Shown: one piece after another, positions 15,912 to 25,059 of the stretch
Layout: every line of letters starts with the position of its first letter
Position numbering within the stretch: the stretch's first letter is position 1
Source of the DNA: Aestuariibaculum lutulentum
Lineage (GTDB): Bacteria > Bacteroidota > Bacteroidia > Flavobacteriales > Flavobacteriaceae
NCBI RefSeq assembly: GCF_032926325.1
Contig: NZ_CP136709.1
Location: 595,501 to 659,500 of the forward strand
DNA: 64,000 nt
Direction: 5' to 3'
Position numbers and translations under genes: made by a program
Notes under the pieces: model-generated
Seen by the model: only the letters and a program-made list of their open reading frames with translations
Told to the model about the DNA's origin: nothing
Database searches by the model: none

Positions 15912-17984
15912 ATGAGGAGAATAATTACTTTAATTGTACTTACTATATCTACACTGCTTGGTTTTTCACAAACTCAAGAGTTAGATAGTCTTTCTATACA
16001 ATTGGCTTTCGAAACACAGGATTCACTTAAAGTAGAAACTTCTCTTAAAATCATTGAATTACTTTATAACAACAAAAATTACGATAAGGCTGTAAAGTAT
16101 ATAGTTGAAAGTGAAAAATTATCCAATAGTTTAAATTACACTAAAGGTATTGCTGCAAGTACTTACTACAAGTCTTTAATCTATGCCCAAAAAGGCGATT
16201 ATATTAACGCTATAAACGGATATAAAAAGTCTAAATCTATTTATCAGGACCTTAACGATTCTACGGGCGTTGCTAAAGTGAACAATAGTATTGGGCTTTT
16301 AGAAATTAAACGAGGCAATTATTCTGAAGGTTTACAATATTGTTTAGCTGCTATTAAGGAATTAGAAAGTTTAAATCTAAAATCCGATCTATCTCTGGCT
16401 TATACCAATTTAGCTGAAGCTTATTACAATATCGGAGCCACAGATTATGCTATAAAATTTAATTTGAAAGCTCTCGATGTTCTCGAACAGTTAAACGATA
16501 ATGAAGGTATTTTAAAAACCAACTTACAATTAGCTGAATTATATTCGAGTAATAAAGAATACCGAAAGTCTATAGAATTTTATGAAACAGTCCTCAATCG
16601 GACAAATAAAAATAACGACTCCATTCGAGGAAGGGTTTACCCGAAGCTCGGTCGGGAATATTTAAAATTCAATGACTACGACAAAGCCTCTCAATACCTC
16701 CTTGAAGGGTTAACACTAAACAGAAATTCTAATGATAAAGCCGGTTTACTACTGGCTTTAAATGGTTTAGGAGACTTAAACTTGCGCTTAAACCGATTAA
16801 ACCTTGCCGAACAGCAACTTTATGAAGCGGGTACAATTGCAAAAAGCATTAGTAACAACAATGAGTTATTAACCTATTACAAACTCATGAAAGATCTGGA
16901 TTCTACTAAACATAGATTTGACAGAGCTTACATTTGGCAACGTGAATATTACGATTTAAAACAAAACATAGAACAAAAAGGTTCCAGCGAAATTAAAACT
17001 ATTAAAGCTTCCGATTTAGAATTTAACCCGAATTTTGACAAAGAGGTTTCAACAACCACTCAAGAACCTGTTAATAACTTTGAAAGTCAAGTTCAGGAAA
17101 CGCAAACGGGTATAAACAAATTTAAAGTTGTTCTTTACGGATTGTTAGCTGCCTTAGCCATTGTATCAACATTTTTAATTTTAATTTACGTTAAGCGCAA
17201 CAGCAATATAAAATACACTCAGGAATTAGAAGAAAAAAACATTAAAATTCAATTACAAAACGAAGCTTTCGCTGAACAGACTCAGCATCTGGAAAATGTA
17301 AACAATGTAAAAGACAAATTATTCTCTATTATATCTCACGACTTAAAAGACTCTTTATCTTCAATTAACGGCTTTATCAATTTAATGAAAGAAGGTTCAT
17401 TAACTCGTGAAGAATTCGATAATTTAATTCCAGAATTAAGTGAAAACGCAAATAATGCTTCTTTACTACTTTTCAACTTACTAAACTGGTCTAAATCTCA
17501 AATGCAGTCATTAGACCCAAAACCTTCATTATTTGATATTCAGGAAGTTTTTGAAGCTAAAGTAAAACTTATTGAACAGCGCCTTGAAAGCAAAGGCATC
17601 GAACTTATAGACCATTCTTTACGTGACTTTGCTTATGCCGATAGAAGTATGATTGAAATCGTTATTCAGAATCTATTGGCCAATGCACTAAAATTCTGTA
17701 AAAAAGGAGACACCATAACAGTTAATAACCACATTAGTAATGGTAGCTGTATTATTAGCGTAGCCGATACTGGCATCGGCATTTCAAAAGAAAACATGGA
17801 CAAACTATTTAAAAACAGTTCGTTCACCACTTTAGGCACCAACAACGAAAAAGGCACTGGATTAGGACTGTCTATCTGCAAAGAACTTGTAGAACTTAAT
17901 AACGGTAAAATCTGGGTTGAAAGCACTTTAAATGTTGGAACTACATTCTACATTCAACTACCAAAATCTAAACCTATTAATTAA
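15912..17984 (+). CDS. TPR-repeat sensor histidine kinase
   Basis: The 690-residue protein has a signal peptide (about 1-19, ending GFSQ), a periplasmic region of tetratricopeptide repeats (about 35-350), one transmembrane helix (about 404-425), a short coiled coil, and a cytoplasmic kinase core. The phosphoacceptor is H476 in ISHDLKDSLSS; the ATPase domain has an N box (QNLLANALKF), a G1 box (DTGIGIS) and a G2 box (GTGLGLSICKE). This is the classic TPR-HisKA-HATPase architecture of Bacteroidota. No response regulator is adjacent, so it is an orphan kinase. It overlaps the convergent citrulline-hydrolase gene by 4 bases at the 3' end. Confidence 0.93.
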   Translation: MRRIITLIVLTISTLLGFSQTQELDSLSIQLAFETQDSLKVETSLKIIELLYNNKNYDKAVKYIVESEKLSNSLNYTKGIAASTYYKSLIYAQKGDYINAINGYKKSKSIYQDLNDSTGVAKVNNSIGLLEIKRGNYSEGLQYCLAAIKELESLNLKSDLSLAYTNLAEAYYNIGATDYAIKFNLKALDVLEQLNDNEGILKTNLQLAELYSSNKEYRKSIEFYETVLNRTNKNNDSIRGRVYPKLGREYLKFNDYDKASQYLLEGLTLNRNSNDKAGLLLALNGLGDLNLRLNRLNLAEQQLYEAGTIAKSISNNNELLTYYKLMKDLDSTKHRFDRAYIWQREYYDLKQNIEQKGSSEIKTIKASDLEFNPNFDKEVSTTTQEPVNNFESQVQETQTGINKFKVVLYGLLAALAIVSTFLILIYVKRNSNIKYTQELEEKNIKIQLQNEAFAEQTQHLENVNNVKDKLFSIISHDLKDSLSSINGFINLMKEGSLTREEFDNLIPELSENANNASLLLFNLLNWSKSQMQSLDPKPSLFDIQEVFEAKVKLIEQRLESKGIELIDHSLRDFAYADRSMIEIVIQNLLANALKFCKKGDTITVNNHISNGSCIISVADTGIGISKENMDKLFKNSSFTTLGTNNEKGTGLGLSICKELVELNNGKIWVESTLNVGTTFYIQLPKSKPIN

Positions 17985-18916
17985 GCTTTAGGCAAGAATA
18001 CTTCCGCCATCATACAACGCGCACTTCCTCCACCACAAGCTTCAATAGTATCTAAAGAACTTGATAAAATTTTAGTATGCTTTTCAAGTTTACTTATTTG
18101 TTGTTCGGTTAACGAGGCATGAGCGGCCGCACTCATAATCAAATAAGGCTCATCATTATCGCCTTTTACCTGAAGCATATTACCAGCAAAATTATTTACC
18201 TGATCTTCGGTAATATCAATAACTTCTTTACCATCAGATTTTAGATGCGTTAATAAATTTTTACGTTCTTTTTTATCGTCTATACTACTTAAACACACTA
18301 CCGCGAAGGTTTCTCCTAAACACATCATAACATTAGTATGATATATGGCTTTACGCTCGCCATTTACCGTTTGATTTGCAGTAAATATTACAGGAAAATA
18401 TTCAAAATCTTCACAAAACTCAATAAACAACTCTTCATCTGCACGAGGTGATAACGCACAGTAAGCTTTACGATTTACACGATCTAAAATTAAACTTCCG
18501 GTACCTTCTAAAAAAACGCCCTCATCTTCAGCTTCGGTATAATCTACAACATCATGAATAACAAAACCGGCTTCTTCAACAGCCAAAAGAACCTCTTCTC
18601 TACGTTCTAAACGTCTGTTTTCTGCAAACATGGGGTATAAGGCAATCGTTCCATTTTCATGAAAAGACACCCAGTTATTTGGGAAAATAGAATCTGGAGT
18701 ATCATATTCCTCAGTATCATTAACAACAATTACATTCAACCCAATACCACGTAGTTTTTCAACGTAAGCATCAAATTCCTCCTGTGCTTTTGCGTTTACC
18801 GTTTGAGGTAATAAATTATCAATAACCTTTTGGTAATAGTTATTCACAGCGGTCTGTTCATTCATCCTGAAGTTTATTGGACGAATCATTAAAATGGTAT
18901 TTGTTGTCTGTTGCAT
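17981..18916 (-). CDS. ctlX: Guanidino/ureido-group hydrolase of the CtlX type (arginine deiminase fold)
   Basis: From the ATG at 18916 (MQQTTNTILMIRP) the protein has 311 residues. An ATG at 18931 is closer to the -7 element (18934-18941) than a transcript start allows, so 18916 is preferred. The sequence follows the CtlX branch of the amidinotransferase/DDAH fold: FPNNWVSFHENG for substrate binding, FLEGTGSLILDR, YHTNVMMCLG with the catalytic histidine, and the nucleophile C301 in SARCMMAEVF. Proteins of this branch are annotated as citrulline-utilisation hydrolases; substrate assignment here is by similarity only. The gene overlaps the sensor kinase by 4 bases at the 3' end. Confidence 0.78.
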   Translation of the reverse strand: MQQTTNTILMIRPINFRMNEQTAVNNYYQKVIDNLLPQTVNAKAQEEFDAYVEKLRGIGLNVIVVNDTEEYDTPDSIFPNNWVSFHENGTIALYPMFAENRRLERREEVLLAVEEAGFVIHDVVDYTEAEDEGVFLEGTGSLILDRVNRKAYCALSPRADEELFIEFCEDFEYFPVIFTANQTVNGERKAIYHTNVMMCLGETFAVVCLSSIDDKKERKNLLTHLKSDGKEVIDITEDQVNNFAGNMLQVKGDNDEPYLIMSAAAHASLTEQQISKLEKHTKILSSSLDTIEACGGGSARCMMAEVFLPKA

Positions 18917-18933
18917 ATCTATAAATTTCAATA

Positions 18934-18941
18934 CAAAAGTA
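18934..18941 (-). promoter_or_regulatory. Promoter -7 element for the CtlX-type gene
   Basis: The minus strand reads TACTTTTG, an exact TAnnTTTG match. It ends 3 bases before the upstream ATG at 18931 and 17 before the ATG at 18916, which favours 18916 as the start. Confidence 0.5.
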
Positions 18942-19070
18942 TAATTATTTACAGTATAAAAACATATCTGTTTTAGTATTTAACAAAGAAGATTCGTGAT
19001 TTTAGCCATAAAAAAATTAACTTCGTTTTATTAAAATTTTTCGATTAAAGAAAGAGGTCTAGATAGTTAA

Positions 19071-19973
19071 ATGAGCAACGAACAAACTGCCATAAAAACC
19101 ACATATTTCAGCATTATAGGCAACACTAGTTTAGCCTTAATAAAAGGGCTTGCTGGAGTTTTTGGTAATTCGTATGCTTTAATTGCCGATGCCATTGAAT
19201 CGACCACCGATATCTTTTCTTCTGTTCTGGTGTTACTTGGACTTAAATATGCAAAAAAACCAGCCGATGACAATCACCCGTATGGGCACGGAAAGATAGA
19301 ACCTTTAATTACATTTATTGTAGTGGCTTTTTTAGTGACTTCGGCTACGATTATTGGCTACGAAAGTATTGAACATATACAAACGCCACACAAGACTCCA
19401 AAACCATGGACGTTAATTGTTCTGGGAGCTATTATTATCTGGAAAGAAATCTCGTTTCAAATTGTCATTAGAAAAAGCAGAGAGACGCATAGTTCTTCAC
19501 TTAAGGCTGATGCCTGGCATCACCGAAGCGATGCTATCACATCAGTCATGGCTTTTATTGGTATTTCTATTGCCTTAATTTTTGGTGAAGGTTATGAAAC
19601 TGCCGATGACTGGGCTGCTCTTCTGGCTTCAGGTTTTATCCTTTACAATAGTTATTTGATTTTCAGACCTGCTTTGGGTGAAATAATGGATGAACATCTT
19701 TACGACGACCTAATTCTTGAGATAAGAGAAAAGTCGCTTGAAGTCCCAGGAATTTTAGCTACCGAAAAATGCTACATTAGAAAGTCTGGTATGCGTTATC
19801 ATGTAGACCTGCATGCCATGGTAAACAGCAATATAACCGTAAAAGAAGGACATGATTTATCGCATAAACTAAAAGACTATCTGCATAGCGAAATAACCAA
19901 CTTAGGAAATATTTCCATTCACATTGAACCAAACGATTGCAGTCTGGATAGTTGTAAACATATTATTCCCTAA
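19071..19973 (+). CDS. Cation diffusion facilitator family transporter
   Basis: The 300-residue inner-membrane protein has six hydrophobic segments and a cytoplasmic C-terminal dimerisation domain (from about 205). Metal-site residues typical of CDF exporters are present: D40 and D47 in the ADAIESTTD helix, the histidine-rich DNHPYGHGKIEP loop (67-78) and H150/D154 in DAWHHRSD. It probably exports Zn2+ or another divalent metal in exchange for protons; specificity cannot be decided. It lies between two guanidino-hydrolase genes on the opposite strand and overlaps the second by 11 bases at the 3' end. Confidence 0.92.
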   Translation: MSNEQTAIKTTYFSIIGNTSLALIKGLAGVFGNSYALIADAIESTTDIFSSVLVLLGLKYAKKPADDNHPYGHGKIEPLITFIVVAFLVTSATIIGYESIEHIQTPHKTPKPWTLIVLGAIIIWKEISFQIVIRKSRETHSSSLKADAWHHRSDAITSVMAFIGISIALIFGEGYETADDWAALLASGFILYNSYLIFRPALGEIMDEHLYDDLILEIREKSLEVPGILATEKCYIRKSGMRYHVDLHAMVNSNITVKEGHDLSHKLKDYLHSEITNLGNISIHIEPNDCSLDSCKHIIP

Positions 19974-20877
19974 TTAAAGGCATCGTTGAGCAACGTAACA
20001 AACCTTCTTGTTTAGCAATTTCCGAGTAAGGCACTTCTTCAACAGTAAAGCCTTCTTTTCGTAACCAATCGTTTAATCTCGTGAAACTTTTCTCTGAAAT
20101 TACCACATCCTCCGAAATTGAAAACACATTGCTATACATGTTATACATTTCGTCTTTCGTGATTTCAAATATATTCTCTTCTCCGAAAAAGTCAACCAAC
20201 CATTGGTATTCCCGATCAATTAAAAAGCCATTTTTATGAAGAATTGCTTTTCCTTTTCCTAAAGGTTGAAAACAACAGTCTAAATGCAAAGCATTCTCCT
20301 TAGCATTAGTATTAGATTTTCTTAGCTCGAATGACTTCACGGTCTTTTCCGGAAATAATTCTTGCAGAGCAATAACGGCATCCATATTGGTACGCGCAGT
20401 AATTAAATCTGGGTAATTCTCACCTGAGTAAGTTCCAACAAAAATATAATCGTCCCATGGCATGACATCGCCACCTTCAACATGGCATTCTTCCGAAAGA
20501 ATAATTCTATTCTCTTCTTCCACCTGATTCCAGATATAATCTATGGCATGCACTTCCTTATCGCGATTAGGTAATATATTGGCCCGAATCATTTTATCCT
20601 CTATAACAAAAGCAATGTCACGAGAAAATATCTGATTACAATCCTTAATAACATCAGGACGAAACACTTGAACCCCGTACTTCTCAAAAACTTTGGCAAC
20701 AGCATCCATTTCCTGAATCATATCTGCTTCTTTTGGATAGGTCCCTGCCAGCACATGTTCGATACTTTTAGGGTCGTAGCATTCCTCAACCTTAGGTGTA
20801 GGGCCGTTGCTTTCTGCTGTTCCTAGAACAACTGCTTTAAGCTTAGAAATTTCGTTTTGTATATTCAGTTTTAGCAT
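19963..20877 (-). CDS. Arginine deiminase-fold hydrolase, dimethylarginine dimethylaminohydrolase-like
   Basis: The 304-residue protein has the pentein (amidinotransferase) layout: N-terminal LKAVVLGTAES, FSRDIAFVIEDKMI, ECHVEGGDVMPWDD with the Glu-Gly-Gly-Asp motif, the catalytic histidine in ALHLDCCFQPL, and a C-terminal nucleophile, C296 in LLRCSTMPLIRE. Such enzymes hydrolyse arginine, methylated arginines or agmatine-like compounds, or transfer amidino groups; which one applies here is open. It is a distant relative of the CtlX-type protein at 17981-18916. A -7-like element (20882-20889) sits only 4 bases before the ATG. Confidence 0.82.
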   Translation of the reverse strand: MLKLNIQNEISKLKAVVLGTAESNGPTPKVEECYDPKSIEHVLAGTYPKEADMIQEMDAVAKVFEKYGVQVFRPDVIKDCNQIFSRDIAFVIEDKMIRANILPNRDKEVHAIDYIWNQVEEENRIILSEECHVEGGDVMPWDDYIFVGTYSGENYPDLITARTNMDAVIALQELFPEKTVKSFELRKSNTNAKENALHLDCCFQPLGKGKAILHKNGFLIDREYQWLVDFFGEENIFEITKDEMYNMYSNVFSISEDVVISEKSFTRLNDWLRKEGFTVEEVPYSEIAKQEGLLRCSTMPLIRE

Positions 20878-20881
20878 GGTG

Positions 20882-20889
20882 TAAATATA
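20882..20889 (-). promoter_or_regulatory. Probable -7 element for the DDAH-like gene
   Basis: The minus strand reads TATATTTA, one mismatch from TAnnTTTG, followed by CACC and the ATG. It lies 3 bases past the stem of the gltA terminator. If used, it would give a leaderless transcript. Confidence 0.4.
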
Positions 20890-20892
20890 AAA

Positions 20893-20925
20893 AAAGGCTT
20901 TATAAGTAAATCTTATAAAGCCTTT
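20893..20925 (-). terminator. Intrinsic terminator of gltA
   Basis: A 14-bp perfect stem (20893-20906 with 20912-20925) around a 5-base loop is followed on the minus strand by T-rich sequence. It lies 28 bases past the gltA stop. Confidence 0.85.
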
Positions 20926-20952
20926 CTTTTATACACTAATATTTCAAAAATA

Positions 20953-22239
20953 TTATCTCTCGTCTACTGGAACAAATTTTCTTTCGGTAGCCCCAATATA
21001 AATTTGTCTTGGTCTTCCAATTGGTTCTTTACGTAAACGCATTTCTCTCCATTGTGCAATCCAACCTGGTAAACGACCTAATGCGAACATTACCGTAAAC
21101 ATATCGGTTGGGATTCCCATAGCTCTATAGATGATTCCTGAATAGAAATCTACGTTCGGATATAATTTTCTATCTACAAAATAGGTATCTTCTAATGCTT
21201 CTTTTTCTAAACCTTTAGCTATATCTAAAATAGGATCTTGAACACCTAAGTCTCCTAACACTTCATCAGCAGCCTTTTTAATGATTCTAGCTCTTGGATC
21301 GAAGTTTTTGTATACACGGTGTCCGAATCCCATTAAACGGAACGGATCGCTTTTATCCTTAGCTTTCGCCATATATTTTTTAGTATCTCCACCATCGGCT
21401 TTAATAGCTTCAAGCATTTCTAAAACCGCTTGATTGGCACCACCATGTAATGGTCCCCAAAGAGCTGAAATACCAGCTGAAAGAGAAGCAAATAATCCAG
21501 CGTGCGATGACCCTACAATTCTTACTGTAGAAGTTGAACAGTTTTGCTCATGATCTGCATGTAAAATCAATAATTTATCTAAAGCATTGATTAAAACTTT
21601 ATTTTGTTCATATGGGTGATTAGGTTTTTCAAACATCATTTTTAAGATGTTCTCTACATAACCAATTTCATCACTACCATAATTTAATGGTAAGCCTTGC
21701 TTTCTACGTAAAGTCCATGCTACTAAAACAGGGAATTTACCTAAAATTTTCACAATAGCCCTGTACATATCTTCTTCTGAATCTACATTCACTGAAGATG
21801 GATTAAATGCTGTTAACGCACTCGTTAAAGAGGCTATTACACCCATTGGGTGTGCAGATCTTGGGAATGTTTCAACAATTTTCTTTACATCCTCATCTAC
21901 AACAGCTTCTGCCTTAATATCGTTATGAAATTTTTCGTTTTGTTCTTTTGTTGGAAGTTCTCCGAAAATTAGAAGATAAGCAACCTCTAGGAAATCAGCC
22001 TTTTCGGCCAATTCTTCAATACTATAACCTCTATATCTTAAAATACCTTGCTCACCATCTAAAAAAGTAACCCCACTTTCGCATGCGCCTGTATTTTTAT
22101 ATCCCGGGTCTATAGTTATTACTCCGTTTGTCGCTGTTCTTAAATTTGTAATATCTATTGCAACTTCTTTCTCTGTTCCTTCAATTAACGGAAATTCATG
22201 TTTTTCTCCGTTTATTTCAATGGTAGCAGTATTAGCCAT
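20953..22239 (-). CDS. gltA: Citrate synthase
   Basis: GltA condenses acetyl-CoA with oxaloacetate, the entry step of the TCA cycle. The 428-residue protein is of the long, hexameric bacterial type (type II). Active-site segments are present: LHADHEQNCSTSTVR with the first histidine, SSHAGLFASL, and MGFGHRVYKNFDPRA with the second histidine. The GSGS-type N-terminal domain (TIDPGYKNTGACES) is also typical. It is flanked by clear terminators on both sides and appears monocistronic. Confidence 0.97.
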   Translation of the reverse strand: MANTATIEINGEKHEFPLIEGTEKEVAIDITNLRTATNGVITIDPGYKNTGACESGVTFLDGEQGILRYRGYSIEELAEKADFLEVAYLLIFGELPTKEQNEKFHNDIKAEAVVDEDVKKIVETFPRSAHPMGVIASLTSALTAFNPSSVNVDSEEDMYRAIVKILGKFPVLVAWTLRRKQGLPLNYGSDEIGYVENILKMMFEKPNHPYEQNKVLINALDKLLILHADHEQNCSTSTVRIVGSSHAGLFASLSAGISALWGPLHGGANQAVLEMLEAIKADGGDTKKYMAKAKDKSDPFRLMGFGHRVYKNFDPRARIIKKAADEVLGDLGVQDPILDIAKGLEKEALEDTYFVDRKLYPNVDFYSGIIYRAMGIPTDMFTVMFALGRLPGWIAQWREMRLRKEPIGRPRQIYIGATERKFVPVDER

Positions 22240-22362
22240 ATGTATTTAATGATTGTTTAATTTAATTTTATTGGATCGCTAATTTAATAAATATCTATCT
22301 ACTTATAAAGGAGATCAAACCAAAGATTTCACCAATTAACATATTGTTTAGAATCTAAGTAT

Positions 22363-22400
22363 AAAAAAAGGCGATTATTAAACAATAACCGCCTTTTTTT
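22363..22400 (-). terminator. Intrinsic terminator of eno
   Basis: The arms AAAAAAAGGCGATTATT (22363-22379) and 22384-22400 pair with one mismatch that becomes a G-U wobble in the minus-strand RNA. The minus-strand transcript ends in seven T's. It lies 20 bases past the eno stop. Confidence 0.85.
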
Positions 22401-22420
22401 GAAAATTTTATGACTTTGTA

Positions 22421-23710
22421 TTACTTTACTTTAAAAGCATTTTCTTGAGGAAAATAAGCAACATCACCTAATTCTTCTTCAATTCTAAGTAATTGGTTGT
22501 ATTTTGCCATACGATCACTACGTGATGCAGATCCTGTTTTAATTTGTCCACAGTTTAAAGCTACAGCTAAATCGGCAATCGTGTTATCTTCAGTTTCGCC
22601 AGAACGGTGAGACATTACAGAAGTGTATCCTGCGTTTTTCGCCATGTTTACAGCTGCAATAGTTTCTGTTAAAGATCCAATCTGGTTTACTTTAATAAGG
22701 ATTGAATTTGCAATACCGTTTTCGATACCTCTCGATAAACGTTCTACGTTAGTTACAAATAAATCGTCACCAACTAACTGTACTTTATCACCAACTAACT
22801 CTGTTAAGTAGCTCCATCCTTCCCAGTCGTTTTCATCCATACCATCTTCGATTGAGATAATTGGGTATTTAGAAACTAATTCTGCTAAGTATTCAGCTTG
22901 CTCTTTACTTGTTCTGGTTACACCTGTTTCTCCTTCGAATTTAGCGTAGTTATAAACACCACCTTCGTAGAATTCAGCAGAAGCACAATCTAAAGCGATT
23001 TTAACTTCTTCACCAAACTTATATCCAGCATTTTCAACAGCTTTAGCAATCGTCTCGATAGCGTCTTCTGTTCCGTCTAAAGTTGGAGCAAATCCACCTT
23101 CATCACCTACAGCCGTACTTAAGTTTCTGTCGTGTAATACTTTTTTAAGGTTATGGAAAATTTCAGTTCCCATTTGCATAGCGTGTGTAAAGTTTTTCGC
23201 TTTAACAGGCATAATCATGAACTCCTGGAATGCGATAGGCGCATCACTGTGAGAACCTCCATTAATAATATTCATCATTGGTACCGGTAATGTGTTAGCA
23301 GAAACACCACCTACATAACGGTATAATGGTAAACCTAATTCTCCAGCAGCAGCCTTAGCAACAGCTAAAGACACTCCTAAAATAGCATTAGCTCCTAATT
23401 TAGATTTGTTTTTAGTTCCATCTAAATCAATCATAATTTGATCGATAAGGTTTTGTTCGAAAACTGACACTCCTAATAATTCAGGAGCAATAATAGAGTT
23501 TACATTCTCTACAGCTTTTAAAACACCTTTACCCATATATGCACTACCACCATCGCGTAACTCGACAGCTTCGTGTTCTCCTGTTGATGCTCCTGATGGT
23601 ACAGCAGCTCTTCCTAAAACATCATTTTCAGTAACTACATCTACTTCAACAGTAGGATTCCCTCTAGAATCAAGAATTTGTCTTGCGTGAATATTAATTA
23701 TTACACTCAT
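22421..23710 (-). CDS. eno: Enolase
   Basis: Enolase interconverts 2-phosphoglycerate and phosphoenolpyruvate in glycolysis and gluconeogenesis. The 429-residue protein is full length. The N-terminus (ARQILDSRGNPTVEVDV), the SGASTGEHEAVELRDG loop, the metal-site segment SIEDGMDENDW, and the signature region with MSHRSGETEDNTIADLAV are all intact. An exact -7 element (23741-23748) lies upstream and a terminator downstream, so it is likely transcribed alone. Confidence 0.98.
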   Translation of the reverse strand: MSVIINIHARQILDSRGNPTVEVDVVTENDVLGRAAVPSGASTGEHEAVELRDGGSAYMGKGVLKAVENVNSIIAPELLGVSVFEQNLIDQIMIDLDGTKNKSKLGANAILGVSLAVAKAAAGELGLPLYRYVGGVSANTLPVPMMNIINGGSHSDAPIAFQEFMIMPVKAKNFTHAMQMGTEIFHNLKKVLHDRNLSTAVGDEGGFAPTLDGTEDAIETIAKAVENAGYKFGEEVKIALDCASAEFYEGGVYNYAKFEGETGVTRTSKEQAEYLAELVSKYPIISIEDGMDENDWEGWSYLTELVGDKVQLVGDDLFVTNVERLSRGIENGIANSILIKVNQIGSLTETIAAVNMAKNAGYTSVMSHRSGETEDNTIADLAVALNCGQIKTGSASRSDRMAKYNQLLRIEEELGDVAYFPQENAFKVK

Positions 23711-23740
23711 AATTGGTTATTTTTAAATCTTTTATTTATT

Positions 23741-23748
23741 CAAATTTA
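23741..23748 (-). promoter_or_regulatory. Promoter -7 element for eno
   Basis: The minus strand reads TAAATTTG, an exact TAnnTTTG match 30 bases before the eno ATG. Confidence 0.5.
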
Positions 23749-23822
23749 CGTTTAAATCTTATCTTATTTAAGATGTTTTTTAAGAAATATTCAAAATATT
23801 CGCTATAACGTTTTAGTAAAGA

Positions 23823-23858
23823 AAATCCTCAAAAAATCTTAATGTTTTTTGAGGATTT
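23823..23858 (-). terminator. Hairpin terminator of carA
   Basis: A 14-bp perfect stem (23823-23836 with 23845-23858) around an 8-base loop begins 4 bases past the carA stop. The T-tract on the minus strand is short, so it is a somewhat weaker terminator than its neighbours. Confidence 0.7.
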
Positions 23859-23862
23859 AATA

Positions 23863-24969
23863 CTATTTATTTTTGATATTTTCTATAAACTGATCAAAAA
23901 GATACGATGAATCGTGTGGTCCAGGACTCGCTTCCGGGTGGTATTGTACCGAGAATACATTTTTACTTTTCATGGCAATACCTGCAACGGTATTATCATT
24001 TAAGTGTACATGAGTAATCTCTACATCTGGATGTGCTTCAGTTTCTTCTCTATTTACCGCGAAACCGTGGTTTTGAGAAGTTACTTCTCCTTTTCCTGTT
24101 ACCATATTCTTTACAGGGTGGTTAATACCTCTGTGTCCGTTATGCATTTTATAGGTAGAAATACCATTTGCCAATGCAATAACCTGGTGTCCTAAACAGA
24201 TACCGAATAATGGTAAATTTCTTTTGATAATTTCTTTAGCTACTTCTTGTGCATCTGCTAATGGTTCTGGATCTCCAGGTCCGTTAGATAAGAAATATCC
24301 ATCTGGATTAAATGCTTCTAAATCTTCAAATTTAGAATTGTATGGGAATACTTTGATATAAGCATCACGCTTTGCTAAGTTTCTTAAGATATTCTTTTTA
24401 ATTCCGATATCTAAAGCAGCAATTTTATAAGTCGCGTTTTCATCACCAAAATAGTACGGCTCTTTTGTAGAAACTTTAGAAGCTAATTCTAAACCTTCCA
24501 TATTTGGCACTTCAGCTAATTGCTTTTTTAAACCTTCAATGTTATCAACCTCTGTTGAAATAACAGCGTTCATAGCACCATTATCTCTAATGTAGCTTAC
24601 TAATGCTCTAGTATCTACATCTGAAATAGCTAGTAAATTATTTTTATCTAAAAACTCCTCTAAAGAACTGTCTGCTGCATCTCTTGAATACTCGTAGCTA
24701 AAGTTTTTAACTACTAACCCAGCGATTTTTACTGAATCAGATTCAATTTCTTCTGCATTAGTTCCGTAGTTACCAATGTGCGCATTGGTAGTCACCATAA
24801 TTTGTCCGAAATAAGAAGGATCTGTAAAAATCTCTTGGTATCCGGTCATACCAGTATTAAAACATACTTCACCGAACGCCGTTCCTTGCTTATTTCCTAC
24901 TGCCTTACCATAAAAAATGGTACCATCTGCTAAAAGAATGATGGCTTTTTGTCTTTTTTGATATTTCAT
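23863..24969 (-). CDS. carA: Carbamoyl-phosphate synthase small (glutaminase) subunit
   Basis: CarA releases ammonia from glutamine for CarB, which makes carbamoyl phosphate for pyrimidines and arginine. From the ATG at 24969 (MKYQKRQKAIILL) the protein has 368 residues. An ATG at 24993 would add MQNFFSEY, which lies in a probable promoter region. The N-terminal domain has FGEVCFNTGMTGYQEI; the class I glutaminase has FGICLGHQ with the catalytic cysteine and QYHPEASPGPHDS with the histidine. carB is not adjacent. A -7-like element CAATTTTG (minus, 24998-24991) lies upstream. Confidence 0.96.
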   Translation of the reverse strand: MKYQKRQKAIILLADGTIFYGKAVGNKQGTAFGEVCFNTGMTGYQEIFTDPSYFGQIMVTTNAHIGNYGTNAEEIESDSVKIAGLVVKNFSYEYSRDAADSSLEEFLDKNNLLAISDVDTRALVSYIRDNGAMNAVISTEVDNIEGLKKQLAEVPNMEGLELASKVSTKEPYYFGDENATYKIAALDIGIKKNILRNLAKRDAYIKVFPYNSKFEDLEAFNPDGYFLSNGPGDPEPLADAQEVAKEIIKRNLPLFGICLGHQVIALANGISTYKMHNGHRGINHPVKNMVTGKGEVTSQNHGFAVNREETEAHPDVEITHVHLNDNTVAGIAMKSKNVFSVQYHPEASPGPHDSSYLFDQFIENIKNK

Positions 24970-25006
24970 GTATTCGCTAAAAAAGTTTTGCAAAATTGCG
25001 CAAAAA

Positions 25007-25035
25007 AAAGGATAAACTAAAATAGTTTATCCTTT
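25007..25035 (-). terminator. Intrinsic terminator of the ribosomal protein cluster
   Basis: A 13-bp perfect stem (25007-25019 with 25023-25035) and a 3-base loop are followed on the minus strand by five more T's. It lies 24 bases past the rplQ stop and ends the rpsL-rplQ cluster. Confidence 0.87.
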
Positions 25036-25059
25036 AATATTTAAAATGCTTTCAATCAT

